Source: Algoriphagus sanaruensis
GTDB taxonomy: Bacteria > Bacteroidota > Bacteroidia > Cytophagales > Cyclobacteriaceae
DNA: 64,000 nucleotides
Assembly (NCBI RefSeq): GCF_001593605.1
Contig: NZ_CP012836.1
Span: 2,980,501-3,044,500, forward strand
Reading direction: 5' to 3'
Shown here piece by piece: positions 26,007 to 35,662 of the stretch. The notes under the pieces were generated by a model. That model searched no databases. It was not told the DNA's origin and was given only the letters and a program-made list of their open reading frames with translations. The position numbers were made by a program, and so were the translations under genes. How positions within the stretch are numbered: position 1 is the stretch's first letter; every line of letters starts with the position of its first letter.

Positions 26007-26825
26007 ATGAAACAATGGATATTTTTAGTCGTCTGCTTGGGCCTACCATTTTTTGGTTTTGCACAGACCCAACTTTTTGACCAAAGCTACGGAGCTCGTA
26101 GTCTGGGAATGGGAAATATCCGGATGATGATTGGAGATTCCTGGAGCATCTTGAATCATGTGGGTTCCTTGGATAGACTGGAATATTCCGAAGTGAGTAT
26201 TGGGCTTGATCAGCGATTTGGGATTCAAGAATTAAGTACGCTGAGTTTTTCTGGGGCATGGAAATCAAAAATTGGAACCGCTGGGATTGGTATTTCTCGC
26301 TTTGGAGGTCAAGCTTTCAACCAACAGCTTTTGGGATTAGGTTTTTCTAACACCCTTGGTATTGTAAGTTTGGGAGGGAGAATAGATTGGTTTCAAACCC
26401 AAATCGAAGGTTTTGGCTCAGGGAGTGCATTTCTTTTTTCCATGGGCGGGGTGGCAGAACTGAGTCCTGAATTTTTCCTAGGAGCAAATTTTTCAAATCT
26501 CAATCAATCCAAATTAAGCAAAAGCTCGGACCTCAAACTACCAACTTCAATCCAGTTAGGGGTCACGTATTTGCCAAGTGATTTTTTACGAATATCTGCC
26601 GAATTGGATAAATCGATCGAATTGCCAGCACAGGTTCGGGTGGGATTAGAGTCTTTTCTTAAGCCTTGGCTTTACCTGAGAACAGGGATTCATTCCCAAC
26701 CCAGCCGACTTCATTTCGGCTTTGGCATTCGCAAAAATGGTTGGGGACTCGACTATGCACTGGGTCAGCAAACGGCCCTTGGAAGTACTCATCATTTGAG
26801 TTTAATACTAAAGTGGACAGAATGA
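26007..26825 (+). CDS. PorV/PorQ-like outer membrane beta-barrel protein, function unknown
   Basis: 272 residues. A cleavable signal (about 1-19, ending FGFAQ) is followed by short repeating amphipathic strands and the segment YGARSLGMGNIRMMIGDSW (about 28-46), which resembles the N-terminal plug of PorV/PorQ/FadL-like proteins (consensus R..GMG.A). The barrel ends HHLSLILKWTE. It overlaps the next gene by four bases (ATGA), so they are co-translated. PorV-type proteins shuttle T9SS cargo; whether this one does is not evident. Confidence 0.7.
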   Translation: MKQWIFLVVCLGLPFFGFAQTQLFDQSYGARSLGMGNIRMMIGDSWSILNHVGSLDRLEYSEVSIGLDQRFGIQELSTLSFSGAWKSKIGTAGIGISRFGGQAFNQQLLGLGFSNTLGIVSLGGRIDWFQTQIEGFGSGSAFLFSMGGVAELSPEFFLGANFSNLNQSKLSKSSDLKLPTSIQLGVTYLPSDFLRISAELDKSIELPAQVRVGLESFLKPWLYLRTGIHSQPSRLHFGFGIRKNGWGLDYALGQQTALGSTHHLSLILKWTE

Positions 26826-28900
26826 TGAGAGCATTTTTTCTTCTCCTACTGGGCCTGACTGTTTACCCTGTCTTTGCTCAAAATCCATCTGGAACCAAAG
26901 CAGAAATTGAATCCCTGATCGAGCGACTTTTTCCTATACCTGATGAGGATATCGATTATGAAGCGCTTTATGAATTATTCAATCAATTTTACCTTGAGCC
27001 ACTGGATTTGAATAAGTCAGATGCTGAATTGCTACTCACCAGTCAACTTTTCACTCCCCTTCAAGTGCAAGCGTTACTTCAGTATCGGCAAGACCAGGGC
27101 CCTTTGATCAGTCTCTATGAACTTCAAGCCATCCCTGAATTTGATCTTGAAACCATTTATTCAATTCTTCCATTTGTCAGTTTGGGGAATTCCTCAGGAA
27201 AGATTCGGGATTTTATTCGTGACATTGGAAGGGAAGAAAATGCCTACCTCATTCTTCGGCATCGCAGGACCTTAGAAAAGCGGAAGGGCTACCTCAAACC
27301 CGAACCTGAGGGTGCTAGTCCTTACCTTGGCGATCCTAATGAGCTCTACCTTCGTGGGAGAATTCAGCATGGAAGAACATTTAGCCTTGGTTTCACATTA
27401 GAAAAGGATGCCGGTGAGAAGTTGTGGTGGAATAATCCTACCTCGAAAGGAGTCGACTTCACTTCTTTTCATTTTTTCAGAGGAAACACGCTCCATTTCA
27501 AGGCCATCGTCTTGGGAGATTTTCAAGTAAGTTTTGGGCAGGGCTTAGTATTTGGAGCAGGATATTCGCTCGGCAAGGGAGCGGAAACAATTACTTCTAT
27601 CCGAAGAAGTAGTTTAGGACTTCTCCCCTATTCGGCGGTAACCGAAGCTGGTTTTTTCAGAGGTGGAGGAATCAGCAAATCCATTAAAAATTGGACAATT
27701 ACATCTTTTGCCTCGAGAGTTAAACGGGACGCAAGAATTTCAGAATTGGAAATTGAAAATTCCAACAATGAGTTAAGTAGTAGTTCCCTACCCATGGCTG
27801 GATTTCACAGAACTCCCTCTGAGCTTGCCACAAGAAAACAATTGACTGAAACAAACCTGGGAGGAAATGTGACCTATTTATCCTCGTCTGGAAAGCTAAA
27901 TCTAGGAATGAATGGCCTTTTCACGCATTTTGAATTCCCGCTACAACGAACTCCAAGAATTTACAATGGATTTGAATTTTCAGGGGATAAAAACTGGGTA
28001 TCCAGCGGTTATGCAAATTTTTACTTGAAAAACTTCCTATTCTTTGGGGAAGCAGCCGTTTCCCAAAGCAAGGGAAAAGGAATGGTTTTTGGCCTGATGG
28101 GAAGTATTCATCCCAAAATTGATCTTTCCTTACTTTGGAGAAATTACGACCGAGATTTCCAGAGTTTTTATGCAACTGGTTTTTCGGAAAACTCGCGTCC
28201 AATTAACGAGAGCGGCACCTATCTTGGCATCCAAATCAAGCCTTCCAAACACTGGAAAATCAACGGCTATTGGGACATGTTTTCCTTTCCTTGGTTAAAA
28301 TTCAGGGTTTATTCACCCACTCAAGGATGGGAATGGTTGGCCAGAGTTTCCTATCAACCCCGAAAAAGTTTGATTGCTTATTTTCAGGTTCGAGGGGAAC
28401 AAAAGGATCGAAATCTTTCTGCAACTGAAAACTCTCAACCCTTGTATCAACTTGGCTCCATTCAAAAGGTCAATGGATTGCTCAATTTAGAGACGGATTT
28501 AAGCAAAAATCTATTCCTACGATCGAGAGTCCTTTTTTCCAGCGTAAACTCAACTTCTTTCCATTCTAAGGGAATCATGGTTCTCCAAGATTTTAAATTC
28601 TCCTTTTCAAAAACCAAATTAACGGGAAGGATTGCGGTTTTTGATACAGATGATTACGATAGCAGGCTCTACACTTTTGAAAACAATGTGCTTTGGACAT
28701 TTTCAATCCCGGCATTTTCTGGACAAGGAATCCGCTACTATTTGATTACAGAGCAAAAAGTCAGTGATCGAATCAGCCTTTACTGGCGAATATCCCGAAC
28801 ATCCTATGCCGACCGAGTTACTATCAGCTCAGGTAACCAAGAAATTCTATCCCCAAATCAAACAGACACTGCGTTTGTTCTTCGGTATTTCTTTCGGTGA
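26822..28900 (+). CDS. Exported helix-hairpin-helix / beta-barrel protein
   Basis: 692 residues. The signal peptide is about 1-20 (YPVFAQ). An N-terminal pair of ComEA/T2SK-like helix-hairpin-helix motifs (about 60-118) shows the pattern LDLNKSDAELLL, then ALLQYRQDQGPLISLYELQAI with an ..IPEFD.. turn. From about 145 to the end there are many alternating strands closing in AFVLRYFFR, consistent with an outer-membrane barrel. HhH pairs bind DNA backbone in ComEA but serve structural roles elsewhere. The ATG at 26822 is chosen over a longer frame beginning inside the upstream gene because it gives a signal peptide and an ATGA overlap. Function is unknown. Confidence 0.8.
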   Translation: MMRAFFLLLLGLTVYPVFAQNPSGTKAEIESLIERLFPIPDEDIDYEALYELFNQFYLEPLDLNKSDAELLLTSQLFTPLQVQALLQYRQDQGPLISLYELQAIPEFDLETIYSILPFVSLGNSSGKIRDFIRDIGREENAYLILRHRRTLEKRKGYLKPEPEGASPYLGDPNELYLRGRIQHGRTFSLGFTLEKDAGEKLWWNNPTSKGVDFTSFHFFRGNTLHFKAIVLGDFQVSFGQGLVFGAGYSLGKGAETITSIRRSSLGLLPYSAVTEAGFFRGGGISKSIKNWTITSFASRVKRDARISELEIENSNNELSSSSLPMAGFHRTPSELATRKQLTETNLGGNVTYLSSSGKLNLGMNGLFTHFEFPLQRTPRIYNGFEFSGDKNWVSSGYANFYLKNFLFFGEAAVSQSKGKGMVFGLMGSIHPKIDLSLLWRNYDRDFQSFYATGFSENSRPINESGTYLGIQIKPSKHWKINGYWDMFSFPWLKFRVYSPTQGWEWLARVSYQPRKSLIAYFQVRGEQKDRNLSATENSQPLYQLGSIQKVNGLLNLETDLSKNLFLRSRVLFSSVNSTSFHSKGIMVLQDFKFSFSKTKLTGRIAVFDTDDYDSRLYTFENNVLWTFSIPAFSGQGIRYYLITEQKVSDRISLYWRISRTSYADRVTISSGNQEILSPNQTDTAFVLRYFFR

Positions 28901-28965
28901 TTTTCCATCAATGGCGCTGTCATACACGCTGTTTTTGATAATTTGGTCCAAAAGCCAAAACACCG

Positions 28966-31380
28966 ATGAAAAAACACTACTGCTCACTCGGAATCTTGAT
29001 TTTATTCCTCATTTCAGGTTTTACAAACGCCCAAGACTTTTCAAAAATGAAACGAATGGATGGGTTTGTACCTTTCTACCTCGATGAAGAAAAAGGCAAG
29101 ATTTACCTTGAAATCAACCATCTCGATAAAGAGTTCTTGTATGTCAATTCCCTTACAGCAGGAGTTGGTTCCAATGACATAGGTCTGGACCGCGGCCAAT
29201 TGGGAGATGATCGATTGGTCGAATTTAGAAAGACTGGAAACAAGGTCTTTCTAGTTCACAAAAACATGGGATACAGAGCTTATACAGACAATCCGTACGA
29301 GGCAAAGTCTATCAAAGACGCCTTCGCTGAATCCATTCTTTGGGGATTTGAAATCATTAAAACTGAGGAGGGGAAACACTTTGTAGATGGCACAACCTTT
29401 TTTCTTCAGGATGCTCATGGTGTAAGTGAAACGTTGAGCAGAAGTCGTCAGGGAACTTACCGTGTAGATGCCAGTCGTTCCGGGCTTTATCTGCCGATGA
29501 CCAAAAATTTCCCAAAAAACACAGAAATTGAAGCCACAATCACACTTACTGGAACTGGAGCCGGCGCCAATCTTCGTTCCGTAACGCCTACCCCTGAGGC
29601 AGTATCTGTTCGAATGAGACACTCTTTCATCGAACTTCCAGAACTACATGCCACCCGGAAATTTGACCCAAGAGCGGGCTATTTCTTTATCAGCTATCAA
29701 GACTACACTACTCCTATCGATGAGCCACTCGTAAAACGATTAATTTCAAGACATCGATTGGAGAAGAAAGACCCTACCGCAGCAGTATCAGAAGTAGTTG
29801 AACCTATCGTGTATTACCTGGACAGAGGAACACCAGAGCCTGTTGCTTCGGCATTGATCGAGGGAGGTAACTGGTGGGCTCAAGCTTTTGAAGCGGCAGG
29901 TTTTAAAAATGCCTTCCGTGTAGAATTAGCTCCTGAAGGAATGGATTTGATGGATGTCCGCTACAATATCATTCAATGGGTACACCGATCTACTCGAGGG
30001 TGGTCTTACGGATCAAGCGTTCGAGATCCAAGAACAGGCGAAATTTTGAAAGGCCAGGTTTCTCTTGGATCGCTTCGAGTGCGTCAGGATTACTTGATTG
30101 CACAAGGACTTCTTCAGCCTTTTGAAGAGGGTAAACCGGTAGATCCTCGCATGATGGAACTCGCACTGACTCGACTCAAACAACTTTCTGCCCATGAAAT
30201 TGGACACACCATTGGCCTGGCGCACAGCTATGCGACTTCCGCGAAAGGTCGCTCTTCTGTCATGGATTACCCTCATCCAGTTATTGAGGAAAAAGCAGAT
30301 GGATCATTGGACTTTTCACAAGTATATGATTTAGGAATAGGCGAATGGGACAAATGGGCGATCACTTATGGGTATGGCTATCCAGCACCAGGGGAATCTG
30401 AAGAAGAATTTTTGGAGAAAACTTTGCTAAAAACCTACGAAGCCGGATTCGAATTCATTACTGATTCCGACTCCCGAAATCCAAGCGGAGTGCATCCTCG
30501 ATCTCACCTTTGGGACAATGGAGCTTCGGCCTCTGAAGAATTAAATCGCCTTTTAAAACTGAGAGCTAACCGTATGAAAAGCTTTGGTTTAAATGCTATT
30601 CAGAATGGAGAGCCACAAGCAATTTTGGAGGAAGTATTTGTACCACTTTACCTCATGCACCGTTACCAACTTGAAGCAACCAGCAAACTTATCGGCGGAT
30701 TGGATTACACTTACAAGGTAAAAGGTGACAATCAACCCAACCATCAATGGATCCCTCGAAAAGATCAAGAAGAAGCTCTTGCAGCTCTGTTAACTACGAT
30801 TTCGCCTAAGCAACTGGAAATCCCAAGCCATATTTTGGCATTGATTCCTCCGAGACCTTATGGCTATGGGAAAAATCGGGAAACATTTCCAAGTCGAACG
30901 GGACCCATTTTTGATCCAATCGCGCCAGCTGAAAATATCGTAGACGCGACTTTTACTTTCCTATTTGAAAGTGGAAGAGCAAATCGAATCTTCCTCCAAA
31001 ATCTTCAGGATAATTCACTTCCAAGCTTTGAAGCGGTACTTAATAGGGTAACTGACCAGGTGTATTCCTCTACCCTTCCGGGCGGATTGGGAAATGAAAT
31101 CAAATGGATGACAGAGGCAAAATTGGCTGATTACCTAATCAATCTCTCCAAAAGTGCAAATGCATCCCAAACAGTCCGTGCCCTGACTCGAATGCAATTG
31201 AAAAAAATCAGTCAGCTGGAAAAAGGAACGGGAATCCTTGCTGCCCATCGAACTTATCTCAATGAAAAAATTCAATCCTATCTTAACCTTCCAGAGGAAT
31301 TGACTCAACAAAGCTCACTGAGTGTTCCTGATGGAGCACCAATCGGAATGGAATCGATGAGTTGTGAATGGGAATTTTAA
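28966..31380 (+). CDS. Secreted zinc metalloprotease (DUF5117/DUF4953 type)
   Basis: 804 residues. The signal peptide is about 1-22 (GFTNAQ). An N-terminal domain of the DUF5117 kind (about 35-230) includes FVPFYLDEEKGKIYLEI and FDPRAGYF. The metzincin-like catalytic motif HEIGHTIGLAH is at 410-420 (H410, E411, H414, H420 as zinc ligands/base), followed by SVMDYPHP, a Met-turn candidate. A C-terminal domain of about 300 residues completes it. Such proteins are common exported enzymes in Bacteroidota. Target unknown. It ends at a strong terminator. Confidence 0.92.
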   Translation: MKKHYCSLGILILFLISGFTNAQDFSKMKRMDGFVPFYLDEEKGKIYLEINHLDKEFLYVNSLTAGVGSNDIGLDRGQLGDDRLVEFRKTGNKVFLVHKNMGYRAYTDNPYEAKSIKDAFAESILWGFEIIKTEEGKHFVDGTTFFLQDAHGVSETLSRSRQGTYRVDASRSGLYLPMTKNFPKNTEIEATITLTGTGAGANLRSVTPTPEAVSVRMRHSFIELPELHATRKFDPRAGYFFISYQDYTTPIDEPLVKRLISRHRLEKKDPTAAVSEVVEPIVYYLDRGTPEPVASALIEGGNWWAQAFEAAGFKNAFRVELAPEGMDLMDVRYNIIQWVHRSTRGWSYGSSVRDPRTGEILKGQVSLGSLRVRQDYLIAQGLLQPFEEGKPVDPRMMELALTRLKQLSAHEIGHTIGLAHSYATSAKGRSSVMDYPHPVIEEKADGSLDFSQVYDLGIGEWDKWAITYGYGYPAPGESEEEFLEKTLLKTYEAGFEFITDSDSRNPSGVHPRSHLWDNGASASEELNRLLKLRANRMKSFGLNAIQNGEPQAILEEVFVPLYLMHRYQLEATSKLIGGLDYTYKVKGDNQPNHQWIPRKDQEEALAALLTTISPKQLEIPSHILALIPPRPYGYGKNRETFPSRTGPIFDPIAPAENIVDATFTFLFESGRANRIFLQNLQDNSLPSFEAVLNRVTDQVYSSTLPGGLGNEIKWMTEAKLADYLINLSKSANASQTVRALTRMQLKKISQLEKGTGILAAHRTYLNEKIQSYLNLPEELTQQSSLSVPDGAPIGMESMSCEWEF

Positions 31381-31392
31381 TCCTTGAATCGT

Positions 31393-31423
31393 AAAGCTTG
31401 CTGGAATCCAGCAAGCTTTTTTT
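31393..31423 (+). terminator. Rho-independent terminator after the metalloprotease
   Basis: Perfect 12-bp stem (AAAGCTTGCTGG / CCAGCAAGCTTT), a 3-base loop and a run of seven or more T, 13 bases after the stop. Confidence 0.95.
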
Positions 31424-31578
31424 ATTTCTATGCCGAAGTTATTCTATCGATTGATAGAGCAAAGTCCTAGGTTGATAACAGCCGTTCGTGAACAATTCGG
31501 TAAATTTGGACTTGAATAATTGAAGCGATTTGCCTTCAAAAACTATTAGCTTACTCCCTTTTGACAAGTTCAATATCC

Positions 31579-33615
31579 ATGGTAACGAATCCACTTTTGG
31601 CAGATTTTGCCACTCCTTTTCAAACTCCTCCATTTCATTTAATTGCCCCTGCACATTTTCTACCTGCTGTTCAAGCAGCCATTGAGGAGGCGCAAAAAGA
31701 AATCGAATCCATCAAGTCGGCTCCATTGCCAACTTTTGAAAATACCATCGAAGCACTGGACCGTTCCGGAAAAAAACTGGGGATTATTTCTGCCATATTT
31801 TTTAATCTCAACTCGGCTGAAACCAATGCCGAAATCCAAAAACTGGCACGCGAAATTTCTCCGCTCCTGACTGAGCATGCCAATAATATTTTATTGGATC
31901 AAGAATTATTTCTGAGGGTATCTCAAGTCCATGAGCAAAAGGAATCCCTTTCACTATCACCCGAGCAAAAGACTTTATTGGAAAAAACCTATAAATCATT
32001 TGTTCGAAATGGCGCAAAATTAGACTCAAGTCAAGCCGATCAGCTTCGAAAAATCGATCAAGAATTGGCACAATTAAGTCTGAAGTTTGGCGAGCATGTA
32101 CTAGCCGAGACCAATAAGTTTGTTCATTTTATTGAAAATGAAGAAGAGCTCGAGGGACTCCCCGAAGGAGCAAAAGAAGCAGCGGCACAGATAGCAGAGG
32201 AAAAAGGCCAAGCCGGAAAATGGGCATTTACCTTAGACTACCCGAGCTATATTCCTGTGATGACCTACGCGAAAAATCGAGAGCTTCGCAAAACGATGTT
32301 TTTTGCATTCAACACCAAATGCTCCAAAGGCGATGATTTAGATAACCAGCAGGTTATCAAGGATATTTTAAGACTCAGAAATGAACGGGCACAATTGCTG
32401 GGATACGAAAGTCACGCTCAATTTGTATTGGAAGAGCGCATGGCTAAAAGCCCGAAGACGGTTTTAGATTTTTTGGAATCCTTACTGGAAAAGGCCACAC
32501 CCAAAGCATTGGCAGACGTCGAAGAAGTAGCTCGTTTTGCTGAAAAACTTGACGGGATAACACAAATACAGCGTTGGGATTTTGGGTATTATTCTGAGCT
32601 TTTGAAGAAAGAAAAATATGCATTGGATGATGAACTTCTCCGCCCCTATTTCAAATTAGAACATGTCATTAATGGAGTATTCCAAACCGCTGAAAGGCTT
32701 TATGGACTGAAGTTTATTCCAAATTCATCGATCCCTGTTTATCATCCAGAAGTCACCGCTTATGAGGTATTGGATCAGCAGGGTAAATTTATTTCAGTTT
32801 TTTATGCTGATTTCTTCCCAAGATCTGGGAAAAGAAATGGGGCTTGGATGACTTCATTCAAAGGTCAATACCAAGAAAATGGGATCGATAGCAGACCACA
32901 TGTTTCGATCGTTTGTAATTTCACCAAACCCACTAAAACCAAACCAAGTCTTCTCACCTTCCAGGAAGTCACCACTTTATTCCACGAATTTGGGCATGCT
33001 CTTCATGGAATGTTGGCGGCGGGAACCTATGAATCCCTCTCAGGAACACATGTATTTTGGGACTTTGTAGAGCTCCCTTCTCAAATATTCGAGAATTGGT
33101 GTTATGAAAAAGAGTGCTTGGACTTATTTGCCATTCATTTTGAAACGGGAGAAAAAATTCCAGAAGAATTGATCGAAAAGATCAAGAATGCCTCCAATTT
33201 TCAGCAGGGATATCAAACCCTTCGGCAAATCAGCTTTGGACTTTTGGATATGGCTTATCATAGTCAAGACCCAAGTTCCATCCAGGATTTAGGGAAATTT
33301 GAGGCCAAGGTCATGAAAAAAACCGATGTTCTACCGAGAGTGGAAGGGACAATGGTGAGTACCAGTTTCTCACATATTTTTCAAGGCGGTTACTCTGCAG
33401 GATATTACAGCTACAAATGGGCAGAGGTACTTGATGCAGATGCTTTTGAGCTATTTCAGGAGAAAGGAATCTTTGACTCTGAGACTGCCTCATCTTTTGC
33501 AAAAAATGTCTTGGCAGCCGGAGGGTCTGAACACCCTGAAATTCTTTATCGAAGATTTAGAGGAAGAGATCCAAAACCTGATGCATTACTAAAACGTGCT
33601 GGACTTATTGCTTAA
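31579..33615 (+). CDS. M3 family peptidase (Dcp/oligopeptidase A-like)
   Basis: 678 residues. The zinc motif HEFGH is at 469-473 (TLFHEFGHALHG), typical of M3A peptidases that cut short peptides or remove C-terminal dipeptides. N-terminal opening NPLLADFATPFQTPPF matches peptidyl-dipeptidase Dcp; no signal peptide, so cytosolic. A TTG at 31561 would add six residues; the ATG at 31579 is preferred. It heads M3-AI-2E-TPR, with the permease starting 30 bases after its stop. Confidence 0.93.
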   Translation: MVTNPLLADFATPFQTPPFHLIAPAHFLPAVQAAIEEAQKEIESIKSAPLPTFENTIEALDRSGKKLGIISAIFFNLNSAETNAEIQKLAREISPLLTEHANNILLDQELFLRVSQVHEQKESLSLSPEQKTLLEKTYKSFVRNGAKLDSSQADQLRKIDQELAQLSLKFGEHVLAETNKFVHFIENEEELEGLPEGAKEAAAQIAEEKGQAGKWAFTLDYPSYIPVMTYAKNRELRKTMFFAFNTKCSKGDDLDNQQVIKDILRLRNERAQLLGYESHAQFVLEERMAKSPKTVLDFLESLLEKATPKALADVEEVARFAEKLDGITQIQRWDFGYYSELLKKEKYALDDELLRPYFKLEHVINGVFQTAERLYGLKFIPNSSIPVYHPEVTAYEVLDQQGKFISVFYADFFPRSGKRNGAWMTSFKGQYQENGIDSRPHVSIVCNFTKPTKTKPSLLTFQEVTTLFHEFGHALHGMLAAGTYESLSGTHVFWDFVELPSQIFENWCYEKECLDLFAIHFETGEKIPEELIEKIKNASNFQQGYQTLRQISFGLLDMAYHSQDPSSIQDLGKFEAKVMKKTDVLPRVEGTMVSTSFSHIFQGGYSAGYYSYKWAEVLDADAFELFQEKGIFDSETASSFAKNVLAAGGSEHPEILYRRFRGRDPKPDALLKRAGLIA

Positions 33616-33645
33616 CTACTAGCATCCAGATCCAAAAACTCCCCT

Positions 33646-34746
33646 ATGCAGAAATCAAATTTCCAAATGCCCGCATACTTAAAGGCCCTTTCAGTGATGG
33701 TTTTCATCATAGTATTGGTTTTCTTTTTGATTGTAGGCAAAAGCTTATTGATTCCCATCTTCATGGGGGGATTTTTTGCAATTTTATTTACTCCGTTGAG
33801 TGATTTTCTGGAAAAATATCGAATTCCACGAACGGTGGCTGCAGTAATTTCTTTGCTCACGATGATGCTACTTGTCGCAGGTTTATTAAGCTTCATCATC
33901 GGAAATGTGGTAAGTTTTACCCAAGACTTCACGGGTGTATCGGGTAGACTCAGCCAAATGGTAGGGCAAGCTGACCAATGGATTACTGACACTTTTGGCT
34001 TACCATCTAACCTAGGTGCTCAGTTGGATTTGGACATCTTACTCAAATACATCAACAAAAATAGCAGTAGTATTTCTGCTTTTGCTTTGGAGACTATCGG
34101 TTCCCTAACGGGCTTGGTGCTAATTCCACTATTCATGTTTTTTCTTCTTTTGTATCGGAGTCACCTTACCCAAATGATGGTGATGATCTACAAAGATCAT
34201 GAACCTCTACAGGTCAAAGAAAAAATAAGTAGTCTCCGAAAGGTTATCCAGAATTACATCATCGGGGTGGGAAAAGTGATGGTCATTTTGGCCATATTAA
34301 ATATTATTGCCTATTCTATCATCGGAGTCAAGCATGCCGTATTCTTCGGCGTGCTTGGTGCCATATTAAACATTATCCCTTACGTGGGTCCACTAATTGG
34401 TGTGACTCTTCCGATCATTTACGCATTTCTGACTATGGATAGTTTGCTCTATCCTGTGTTGATCATTGGAGCTTACCAAATCATTCAACTCTTAGAAGGA
34501 AATTTTTTAACTCCAAAGATTGTCGGAGGAAACGTAAACTTGAATGCCTTCATGACATTTTTAGGTTTATTGATCGGAGGATCTATTTGGGGTATAGCAG
34601 GAATGATTCTGGTGATCCCAACCCTGGCCATTTTAAGAGAAATATTTGACCTAAGTGAAAACACCAAGCCATTTGCCTTACTACTTGGTGAAGAAAAAGA
34701 GGAGAAAAAAGAGGAAACTAAAGACCAATCTCAAGATGAAAAATAA
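33646..34746 (+). CDS. AI-2E family transporter (first of two)
   Basis: 366-residue polytopic inner-membrane protein of the AI-2E/TqsA (PF01594) family, with about eight helices. Conserved features include a long hydrophobic start, LIPLFMFFLLLYR (about 165-177) and IPYVGPLIGVTLPIIYAF with a following QLLEGNFLTPKIVGGNVNLN region. Family members export quorum signals, Na+ or other solutes; the name does not prove AI-2 transport. Charged Lys/Glu tail from about 345. Its end overlaps the TPR gene start by 11 bases. A paralogue is encoded at 47623-48717. Confidence 0.92.
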   Translation: MQKSNFQMPAYLKALSVMVFIIVLVFFLIVGKSLLIPIFMGGFFAILFTPLSDFLEKYRIPRTVAAVISLLTMMLLVAGLLSFIIGNVVSFTQDFTGVSGRLSQMVGQADQWITDTFGLPSNLGAQLDLDILLKYINKNSSSISAFALETIGSLTGLVLIPLFMFFLLLYRSHLTQMMVMIYKDHEPLQVKEKISSLRKVIQNYIIGVGKVMVILAILNIIAYSIIGVKHAVFFGVLGAILNIIPYVGPLIGVTLPIIYAFLTMDSLLYPVLIIGAYQIIQLLEGNFLTPKIVGGNVNLNAFMTFLGLLIGGSIWGIAGMILVIPTLAILREIFDLSENTKPFALLLGEEKEEKKEETKDQSQDEK

Positions 34747-35662
34747 GGTTTGGATAGCACTAGTCCTACTAGGGGTATTTTCATGTGATTCTATAGAAGA
34801 TAAAAAAGGGCGTTTCCTTCTAAAAGGAAATGAGAAAATGGAGGAAAATGATCCCAAGTCTGCTATTGAGTTTTATCAAGAAGCCATTGAATTAGACTCT
34901 TTATATACCGATGCTTATTACAATAAAGCCTTAGCACATTTGAGCCTTAACCAACTAAGCGAAGCCATCGAGGATTTATCAAAAGCCATTCAGCTCCGAC
35001 CTGATTACGAAGAAGCTATTTTTCAGCGTGGATTATGCTATTTGGATAATGGAGAATTTTATAAAGCTAGAGAGGACGGTGACCGCCTACTTAGCCTGAA
35101 TCCCGAACTCTGGAAGTCTCATTTTCTTTCAGGTCTTGTCCAAGAAAAGCTAAAAAATTTGGATTCGGCTCTTTCTCATTTTCAAAAAGCTCGAGAACTA
35201 AAACCTGATAATTCTGACCTATGGGTCAATGAGGCCACTATTCTCTTTTATCAAAAGCGATTTGAAGAAGCTAAAAATCTCCTTCTGGAAGCCGAGCAAC
35301 TCAATGCCAACGAATCCAACATTTACAATCTCAGATCAATGATTCTGTTTGAAGAAAAGGATTACGGCTCCGCTTTGGAACAGGTTGAAAAGGCGATAGA
35401 ATTGGACAATCGACAAGCCTATTTTTACAATAATAAAGGGTTGTATTTACTATTTACCGATCGACTTGAAGAAGGACTAAGCCTGATTAATCAAAGTATT
35501 CAAATGGATCCCAAAAATCCATTTGCGCTGCGGAACAAAGGGATTTACTACGTACTAAAAGGTGATAAAGTATCGGCATTGCAATACCTGAACGAAATCA
35601 GCCAAGATTATCCAGATATGGAATTGGTTCAGGAATATTTACAGAAAGCGCTCTCTTTATGA
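34736..35662 (+). CDS. TPR-repeat lipoprotein
   Basis: 308 residues. Signal peptide with lipobox VFSC (Cys17). From about 25 onward there are about eight tetratricopeptide units, recognisable by recurring patterns such as SAIEFYQEAIELDS, EAIEDLSKAIQLRPD and SALEQVEKAIELDN. TPR arrays bind partner proteins. The ATG at 34736 is chosen for its signal peptide; an upstream ATG in the same frame lies deep within the permease gene. The last six bases overlap the end of the convergent kinase gene. Confidence 0.92.
   Translation: MKNKVWIALVLLGVFSCDSIEDKKGRFLLKGNEKMEENDPKSAIEFYQEAIELDSLYTDAYYNKALAHLSLNQLSEAIEDLSKAIQLRPDYEEAIFQRGLCYLDNGEFYKAREDGDRLLSLNPELWKSHFLSGLVQEKLKNLDSALSHFQKARELKPDNSDLWVNEATILFYQKRFEEAKNLLLEAEQLNANESNIYNLRSMILFEEKDYGSALEQVEKAIELDNRQAYFYNNKGLYLLFTDRLEEGLSLINQSIQMDPKNPFALRNKGIYYVLKGDKVSALQYLNEISQDYPDMELVQEYLQKALSL

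Noticed and set aside
31439-31654. 71-codon minus-strand open frame across the gap before the M3 peptidase gene
   Set aside because: It overlaps the strongly supported M3 start, has no promoter or neighbour logic, and its sequence has no recognisable domain; most likely chance.
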